Shown: positions 52,450 through 64,000 of the stretch, in pieces
How positions within the stretch are numbered: position 1 is the stretch's first letter
Layout: the number at the start of each line of letters is the position of its first letter
Origin: Dimorphilus gyrociliatus
Lineage: Eukaryota > Annelida > Polychaeta > Dinophilidae
Direction: 5' to 3'
Length of the DNA: 64,000 nt
Assembly: GCA_904063045.1 (NCBI GenBank)
Contig: CAJFCJ010000028.1
Location: forward strand, 186,001-250,000
Program-made: the position numbers and the translations under genes
The notes under the pieces: model-generated
The model's input: only the letters and a program-made list of their open reading frames with translations
Databases searched by the model: none
What the model was told of the DNA's origin: nothing

Positions 52450-55400
52450 TCAATCTTTAAGATTGTGCTGGTTATTTTCATTCTCTTTTCCAAATTTCTT
52501 TTTTCCTTGTACAACTTGACTTTCTAAATTTCTATTACGACTTTCTAATTTAGACATTTTCTCCCTAAGCATAAGTATCTCTTCTTTTAGTTGTTGCTTT
52601 TCCAATACTATCTTTCTTACGTGTTGAACCTTTTGTTTATGATTATGATGGCCTAACAGTTGCCCGTATAATTCGGCCATTTTAGCAGCATCGTTTTTAG
52701 CTTCTGATCTAGCTTGTTGTAATAATTTTAAGTGATCCTGAAAAGGTTCAACTTCATTTCGAAGTTGTTCGTATAATTTCCTAAAATGTTCGGCCTTCTC
52801 CCTAATTTCCTCCAGTTTTTCTAGTGCAGAATCTCTTTCGTCTATATAAGGTTGAGCCTGCTCTGTCGAACAACTCTTTAAAGTCTTCAGGTTCTCTTCG
52901 AGATCTAATACATAAGCTTCCACCCTGCTTTTTTCCGTATTTAATGCCACATATTCATCTGCTATATTCTGTCTTGATATTTTAAGCGCAAGATACTCTT
53001 CTTCCAAATTTTCTATTCTTTTTGATTTTTCATCTAATAGATAGTTATACTCTTCAATACTATTCTTATTGAAGTCAATTTTAGCTTTCATCTCCTTCAG
53101 TTGTTTGTTAGTCGATTTTAAATCAGATGATAAATGCTCATTTTCAACTTCTAATTTATCTTTCTTTTCCTTGCAATCTGAGATTATTTTTAATAGAATG
53201 GAATCAACAAATTGACCTTTTACTCCCAAAAACTCCATTGTTGAATTAACAAAGCATTCATATTTTTCACACCTAGATAACGACTCGTTAACTTGTTGCT
53301 TTAACTCCATAATTTCCTCGTCTTTTGTAGCGGTTTCTCTGTTTAATTTACTAATAGAAAAGATTTTTTCGTCAAGCTCCATTGACAGAGTTGTGCTTCT
53401 TTCAACCTCACCATTCCACTTTGTTATGGTATCGTACAATTTTCGACAAACTGTTTCCAACGTCGTTTTTTCTGCTTGAAGTTCTTGCGTAAGTTTTTCA
53501 TTCTCTTCCTGTAAGTTCCGACAAAGTGATTCAGTTTCATCACTTAACACTCTAGTCTCTTCTTTAAGTGTCAAATGCTCCAAATTAATATCTTCAATGG
53601 CTGAATTTAATTTTTTAACTTTTTCCTGTAAATTTAATTTTTCAGAGGTCATATTTTGTATAATTACATCACTATCTCTCTTCAATTCCTCATAATCAGC
53701 AAGCAATTTGACTTTACTCTCATTCGCACAATCCAACAGTTGAATTGTTTCTACTTTATCTTTCTCTAATTTTTCTTTTATTATCTCCATATCTTTGAAA
53801 TCTTGCTGCAATTTGCAATTTTCAATATTCTTACTTTCCAATAATTGTTTAGTTTGTAATAAATCTTTTTCCAGTGTTTGCTTTATCTTTGCCAATTCTT
53901 CATAATCTGCTTGCAATATACATCTATCCTTGTTTGTATTTTCCAATTCTTGTTTCGTTTCTATCAAATCCTTTTCCAATTGTTCGCAGTTTTCTGCCAG
54001 TTTACATTTGTCGTTGGTTATATCTTCTAATTGTTTATTCCTATCCAACAGATCTCTTTCCATTGCTTCGATATTTGTTTGTAATTTTTGATTATCTGTA
54101 TCTTTTGCTGTCAATAATTGTTTTGTATTTGTCAAATCCTTTTCCATTTCGTCTCTTATGTTCTCAATATTCACTTTTTCATTTTCAATATCATCTTTTA
54201 ACTTTTCTATTTCTTTCTTTTCATCTTCAGTGTTGCTCAACTTATTCTTCAACTCTAACAATTCATCGGCTTGTTCCTGTAGGCCTTTGCAAGCGTTGCT
54301 ATAATTTTCTCCCAGAGATTCAAGACTGCTTTTCAAAGTATTATTCTCACTTAAGCTTTGCTGTAGGTTTTCTCCAATAATTATTTTATCTTTCTCCAAT
54401 TTGTTAATGCTATCAGCTGCTTCCCCCAGCTTATCAAAGAGATCTTTATTTTCTTTAATTTTTGCTTGTAATTCCTCGTCTATAGCGAGATTAGTAGCAT
54501 TTAGTTTTTCACTTTGTTTCTTAAAAGATAATAATTCGAATGATATATCTTCATTCTCTCTAACGAGATGTAAAATACTTTTTTCAAATTCTCCATTCTT
54601 TTCTTGTAAAATCTGAACAGAACGTTTTAAAATATCATTTCTTTGCTCAACTGTTTTTGTTTTTAAAATGGCTTCCGAGTGTAAATCCTCAGAAGCTTTC
54701 TTTAGGATTATAAGCTCTCCTTTTACAGATTCCAATTCGTCTGTTACACTCTTTACCTTTGATTTACGGAATGAGTCAAATTCCTTTTGAATATCTTGAT
54801 AATTACATAAAAGTATGCTCTTCTCTTCTTCAGTTTTGCTCAAATCCAATTTATATTGGCTAATATTAGCTTCAAGCTCATGTTTGTATCGTTCAAAGCC
54901 TTCTTTACAGCTATCCAATTCAATTTGAACCTCTTTTAGCATTGCTTCTAATTTGCTCTTTTCCCCTTCGCAATTAGACAAATTTTTTAATAATGAGTAT
55001 ACTTCTTCTTTTAGTTCCATTTTACACTTTGTAAAAATTTCCTTATTTTCTTGTTCTTGTTTCTCGTAACCTATTTTACAAGACTCTAATTGTTTCCTTA
55101 CTTCTTCGAGATCGGAGTTGAGCAGACAATTTTTCTCTTCTAGACAAGATTTATCTGTTTTTAGTGAGTCCATATCTTTGCCCAGTTTTTCATAACTCTC
55201 TTTCAATGCTTGTTTATCAGATTCCAGACGAGAGGTTATCTGTCTAAGATCAGAAATTTCAATTTTAAACCGCTCTCCATCTTCTTTAACTGAACTGTTT
55301 TCTTTTTGTACACTTGTGAGATCTTTTTCAAATTTATTTAATAAATTACGTGCTTCTTTTAATTCTTCTTCACAGTTTCGTTTTTCGGCTTCAAGTTTAG

Positions 55401-55896
55401 CTATTTTTTTTTTTAATTCTTCAACTTGGCTCTTTAATTTCTCATTTTCCTTCATTAATGATTGCTCCTTTTTGCCTCTATCGTTGACTGACTTTAGTTT
55501 CACTTGAAGATCGTTACACTCGATTTGAATTTTTGATATTTGCCGTTCTTTTTCGTCTAACTCTTTTTCCAATCGTTTAATTTTCTGCTCTTGACCACTT
55601 GACATAGCAAAGTCGCAAGGTATTTTAAAACCATCGTTGTCTTTTCTCTTTGAAGGTGTGCAATTAATCAATGCTAGGTTATTTAAAGATCCACTGGAAC
55701 ATGTGGAAAGTGAATGAGCACTACTGGCTCTTCGAAGAGATCCATCTTCATCAACTTTATCAACGAACCTTTTCCCACCAGTATCAATGAACGCTGACGG
55801 AATTTTAGATTTAGCCTTTGGATCATAGCTACCTGGAGCTGGATTGTCATTTGAATTATCGTTAAATCTCTTAATAGAAGCGCGAGGAAAGCTCAT
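52450..55896 (-). CDS. HMMR: HMMR/RHAMM spindle-associated coiled-coil protein
   Basis: HMMR links dynein, TPX2 and microtubules at spindle poles; an extracellular hyaluronan-binding role is known in vertebrates. A single 3447-nt exon encodes 1148 aa (human about 725). The N-terminus MSFPRASIKRFND with PAPGSYDPK matches human MSFPKAPLKRFND and SPGAYDVK. Residues from about 105 onward are almost continuous heptad coiled coil. The C-terminal centrosome-targeting zipper is recognisable: LGHHNHKQKVQHVRKI against human LGHQNLKQKIKHVVKL. The extra length comes from expanded coiled coil, including a set of near-repeats at about residues 584-740. No intron interrupts the gene. It is head-to-head with NDUFA13. 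The large + strand open frames inside it are antisense shadows of the heptads. Confidence 0.92.
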   Translation of the reverse strand: MSFPRASIKRFNDNSNDNPAPGSYDPKAKSKIPSAFIDTGGKRFVDKVDEDGSLRRASSAHSLSTCSSGSLNNLALINCTPSKRKDNDGFKIPCDFAMSSGQEQKIKRLEKELDEKERQISKIQIECNDLQVKLKSVNDRGKKEQSLMKENEKLKSQVEELKKKIAKLEAEKRNCEEELKEARNLLNKFEKDLTSVQKENSSVKEDGERFKIEISDLRQITSRLESDKQALKESYEKLGKDMDSLKTDKSCLEEKNCLLNSDLEEVRKQLESCKIGYEKQEQENKEIFTKCKMELKEEVYSLLKNLSNCEGEKSKLEAMLKEVQIELDSCKEGFERYKHELEANISQYKLDLSKTEEEKSILLCNYQDIQKEFDSFRKSKVKSVTDELESVKGELIILKKASEDLHSEAILKTKTVEQRNDILKRSVQILQEKNGEFEKSILHLVRENEDISFELLSFKKQSEKLNATNLAIDEELQAKIKENKDLFDKLGEAADSINKLEKDKIIIGENLQQSLSENNTLKSSLESLGENYSNACKGLQEQADELLELKNKLSNTEDEKKEIEKLKDDIENEKVNIENIRDEMEKDLTNTKQLLTAKDTDNQKLQTNIEAMERDLLDRNKQLEDITNDKCKLAENCEQLEKDLIETKQELENTNKDRCILQADYEELAKIKQTLEKDLLQTKQLLESKNIENCKLQQDFKDMEIIKEKLEKDKVETIQLLDCANESKVKLLADYEELKRDSDVIIQNMTSEKLNLQEKVKKLNSAIEDINLEHLTLKEETRVLSDETESLCRNLQEENEKLTQELQAEKTTLETVCRKLYDTITKWNGEVERSTTLSMELDEKIFSISKLNRETATKDEEIMELKQQVNESLSRCEKYECFVNSTMEFLGVKGQFVDSILLKIISDCKEKKDKLEVENEHLSSDLKSTNKQLKEMKAKIDFNKNSIEEYNYLLDEKSKRIENLEEEYLALKISRQNIADEYVALNTEKSRVEAYVLDLEENLKTLKSCSTEQAQPYIDERDSALEKLEEIREKAEHFRKLYEQLRNEVEPFQDHLKLLQQARSEAKNDAAKMAELYGQLLGHHNHKQKVQHVRKIVLEKQQLKEEILMLREKMSKLESRNRNLESQVVQGKKKFGKENENNQHNLKD
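53679..54147 (-). repeat. Heptad-phased internal repeats in HMMR
   Basis: At least five copies of a unit beginning (L/M)E(K/R)DL-x-x-TKQ-x-L and containing N/D-x-C-x-LQ. Starts are spaced 28, 28, 35 and 35 residues, all multiples of seven, so the coiled-coil register is kept. Examples are LEKDLIETKQELENTNKDRC and LEKDLLQTKQLLESKNIENC. Confidence 0.75.
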
Positions 55897-56089
55897 TTTA
55901 GTTTGATTTGGTTTTATCGTTTTAGTGCCAAAATTAAAATAAAACTAACCAATGAGAGAACATATAGTAAAAAACGGGTTCTTGTTCCGGATTGATTTTT
56001 AACGAGAACAGTGAAAACCGAAACCAGAAAATGATTCTATATGCTGAACAAGAACAAGCGGTTACCGGTCGATTTCAAGGTTATCCAAA
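55897..56089. promoter_or_regulatory. HMMR/NDUFA13 bidirectional promoter
   Basis: Only 193 bp separate the start codons of two divergent genes, so one compact region must serve both. A CCAAT box is at 55949-55953. No TATA box is obvious. Confidence 0.6.
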
Positions 56090-56879
56090 ATGGCGTCCAA
56101 AATAAGACAAGAGATGCCCCCAGAGGGAGGGTATAAAGAAGTTCAATGGAAGCGTGTGATGCCAAAAGCCCATTGGAGCGGTCTGTATAGTTTTTTAATT
56201 TTTAAATTTTGAAAAATAAAATTAGATGAAATCTTCTATCGTAATAAATTCAAATATCATTTGAGCGATAAATGAGAGAAATATCCTAGAACTTAAGTTT
56301 GATCATACCCTACATCTAGGTTATAGGACATTTCTTGCGTTTGCTGCTATAAATGGAGCAGCTTGGTTTGCTTACAAGTGGCAAATGGCATATGAGGCGT
56401 AAGTTATCAACAAGTCTATATTATGATTCTCTACATCATTCTATTTTAACTCAGTAAACGCCGATTGGACGAAAATGATGCTAGAGTAGCTCTAACTCCG
56501 CTACTTCAAGCTGAAAGAGATAGAATGTAAGTTAAACTGGTCAAAATCACCAATGAAAATTGCGACCAGAGTCTATGCATCATTACAACAGAAGTCAATG
56601 ACTTAATTCTGTCAACAGGTTCCTCCGTCAAATGCGAAAGAACCGAGATGAGGAAGTTGCAGTAATGAAAGATGTTCCTGGATGGAAAGTAGGAACTTTG
56701 TGGGGAGAACCGATTTTTCACAATTTGGCAGAAAGGTTTTACTTTGAGTGATTTTTATTTTAACTGAGCTAAAAGTGTACTATTTGGACAGATTTCCCGT
56801 TGTTATGGGTGAAGAAATTTATATGCATAGCAGGAAGGCAGACTTGGAAGATCGGTTTTATGAAAGAAGACGACATTAG
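56090..56879 (+). CDS. NDUFA13: NDUFA13 (GRIM-19), complex I accessory subunit
   Basis: Accessory subunit of mitochondrial complex I. Five short exons, 56090-56180, 56320-56398, 56455-56526, 56619-56735 and 56792-56879, join in phase to 148 aa (human 144). Matches to human run throughout: KIRQEMPPEGGY against KVKQDMPPPGGY, one N-terminal transmembrane helix (FLAFAAINGAAWFAYKW), ARVALTPLLQAERDR against ARIALLPLLQAETDR, and VMKDVPGWKVG against IMKDVPDWKVG. The C-terminus is basic and differs. None of the single open frames is long enough to reveal it, so it is recoverable only by splicing. The 3' end abuts the convergent FAM221 gene. Confidence 0.94.
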
Positions 56880-56930
56880 AAAAAAAAACAAAAAAAATGA
56901 CAATTCTCCTGTGTATCTTTGTACACATGC

Positions 56931-58233
56931 TTAATACTGTTTAATTAAATCAGTCATAAACTGGTCTAAAGCCTGTTTTTGAACCTCCAGCAGGAAACGG
57001 TTGATCATTACCGCGTTGAGAACCTCCTGTTTGAGTATTAAAAGCACTATGAAAGTAATTATTTAAAGTTTATAATGGTTTTACTTTGACTCTGTTGCCC
57101 TGGCGCTGGTAATTGAGCTCGATCCATTTCCGATTGAACCTGACAGTTAAAATTGAATTTAAATTTTTAAGAATTATATGAATTGTTTAACTATACCTTC
57201 ATCCAAGTCATATCTCCATCATCTTCTCCCGATATAACCATCTTTTTTAGGCTTGGAATTTCATGAAAAGGCATATAAGCTTCTCCTATAAGATTACAAA
57301 GACTTCGTTTAAATAAGTTAATCATTGTTAAGTTAGGAAAACCAACCAACAGGCAGTCCTCTTGCTTTTCGCTCACCCTCAACTTCAAAATAAGTTCGAT
57401 GTTCTTCCCAATGTTTATCGCAAGCGGCACATAAAAAATTGGATATAAACCTCCCACAACCACAACTTTTACAATTTAAATTGTTAGGATCATGTTCTTC
57501 GTGTGTGTGCTTGCATTTACATTTGGCTCGCCAAGTTGATGGATCAAAATTTCGTCTTCTAGCAAACCAAAATTCTCCGACGTCCTCGAACCGAGAGGGT
57601 ATCCACTGAAAGGCTTTACACCTACATTCCCCGCATTTAAATCTATCTGTTCTGCCTTTGAAAAAATTTTAATATACTGTTGTCTTATATTTTTTATAAG
57701 CATACTCATGGCTTTAAATTCTTCGTGATTTGCTAACATATGACCACAAAAGCATTTTGAATGTTTGCTTACTCTTTGGCAATCATGTTTGAATTCGGGG
57801 CAGCGCCATCCAATATATAATCCTGAACGGTTATCAGATAGAACATACTAGAGCTTACAATTAAAAATTAACCTGATCTAATAGCATCTTCGGCAGCCTC
57901 TCTTTCGGGATCAAAAAGTGTTTTTACTCGACCTCCAAAGTCATCGTTCATGGCTCGAGCGAACGAAACTACATCGTAGTTTTTAGCAGCTTTAACTTCC
58001 CTCTTTGTGTATCCTTTTGGAGCCAGAGTACCATCAGGTTGCTTTTCAAACTGAGCAGCAACAGCGCTTGCCCTCTGCACTAATTCAGAACTTGGTTGAC
58101 CCTTTTTTTAAAAATTTATTGCCTTGCGTAATTAAAATTTTTGTTAAATCGAACGTACTCGTCCTCTTCCTCTACCTCTTCCACTCCTACCACCGGGTAC
58201 TGCTACAGTCTTTTTTTGACCTCTCGAACTCAT
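56931..58233 (-). CDS. FAM221-family cysteine-rich protein
   Basis: Seven exons, 58159-58233, 57873-58101, 57706-57822, 57347-57655, 57197-57285, 57085-57139 and 56931-57046, join in phase to about 329 aa. An Arg/Gly-rich N-terminus (GRSGRGRGRG) precedes a region rich in paired Cys and His: GWRCPEFKHDC, CFCGHMLANHEE, CGECRCKAFQW, CKCKHTHEEHDP, CKSCGCGRF and CAACDKHWEEH. This is the pattern of FAM221A/B, probably zinc-binding. EAYMPFHEIPSLKKM is the conserved C-terminal motif. The last exon is uncertain: phase forces one frame, but a +1 shifted frame reads a more natural Gly/Ser-rich tail (GGSQRGND, FPAGGSKTGF). The function of the family is unknown. B is more likely than A on length and motif. 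Confidence 0.75.
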
Positions 58234-58562
58234 TTTCTCCTCAAATTTATTTTTGTTTAGCTTGAAATATTAAGTATTATTTGCCTACATTCGTGTTGTT
58301 TCCTCTATAAACAAGGTAAAATAATGTGACGTCACTAAAATACTTGGAATTCCCATACCGACGCCTGGCAACAAAGCAGACATGTGAAGTAATTTCCATT
58401 CAAAATTCAGATAGGCCTGCATAGCTATTGATAAGTAAGTATTAAGCTAAATTAATGAATGAACAAAAGAGATAGATGTTAAAATTTTATCACAGCTGTT
58501 TAATTTTCGAAAAACGAAGAAACAAAATTTATAGCACATTTTCAATTTATATTCATTTAATT

Positions 58563-64000
<5,438 letters not shown>

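Noticed and set aside
53874-54616. Long + strand open frames opposite HMMR
   Set aside because: They are antisense to a Glu/Lys/Leu-rich coiled coil, which leaves few stops on the other strand. The composition (Phe/Ser/Leu-rich) has no domain.
57085-57139. Ending FAM221 by intron retention after 57085
   Set aside because: Reading into the intron adds only about ten residues to a stop; splicing to 57046 has good GT-AG sites, although the final frame remains uncertain.

Overview
This is nuclear DNA from a small invertebrate animal. It is AT-rich (roughly two thirds A+T by eye) and gene-dense, and every multi-exon gene has GT-AG introns, most of them 45-80 nt. About 22 protein-coding genes are readable, and I joined most by following splice sites and checking that codon phase carries across each junction. 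Gene content includes STIL, HAUS1, HMMR, prominin, RNF31/HOIP, AIMP2, UBA6, WDR11, FAM187, FAM221 and SAXO. Several of these are reduced or lost in flies and nematodes, so I infer a slowly evolving lophotrochozoan with a compacted genome, for example a miniature annelid. The organism assignment is inference.

Layout. 0.5-11 kb, all + strand: STIL (centriole duplication), an unrecognised one-pass membrane protein, a FAM187-type immunoglobulin-domain protein and a complete HOIP (linear-ubiquitin E3). 12-23 kb: prominin (-), then WDR11 (+, 23 exons), with a ZIP zinc transporter on the opposite strand inside WDR11 intron 7. 23-27 kb: PP4 catalytic subunit (+) and augmin subunit HAUS1 (-). 26.6-31 kb: a 4.4-kb stretch with no recognisable coding exon. 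It holds a cell-cycle-type promoter (E2F site, paired CCAAT boxes, CHR-like hexamer) and a cluster of hairpins upstream of cyclin F. 31-41 kb: cyclin F (+), AIMP2 (-), ADP/ATP translocase (+) and UBA6 (-). 41-52 kb: a small Rdx-like protein, short-chain acyl-CoA dehydrogenase, FOXK, a SAXO axonemal protein and a seven-finger C2HC protein, all +. 52-64 kb: HMMR (-), NDUFA13 (+), FAM221 (-) and the 3' two thirds of a class V myosin (-), which runs off the right edge.

Many genes sit as head-to-head pairs sharing a short promoter (HMMR/NDUFA13, AIMP2/ANT, UBA6/Rdx, prominin/WDR11) or as tail-to-tail pairs. A striking share act at centrosome, spindle or cilium: STIL, HAUS1, HMMR, cyclin F, PP4C, WDR11 and SAXO. 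No tRNA, rRNA, CRISPR array, transposase, reverse transcriptase or viral gene was recognised.
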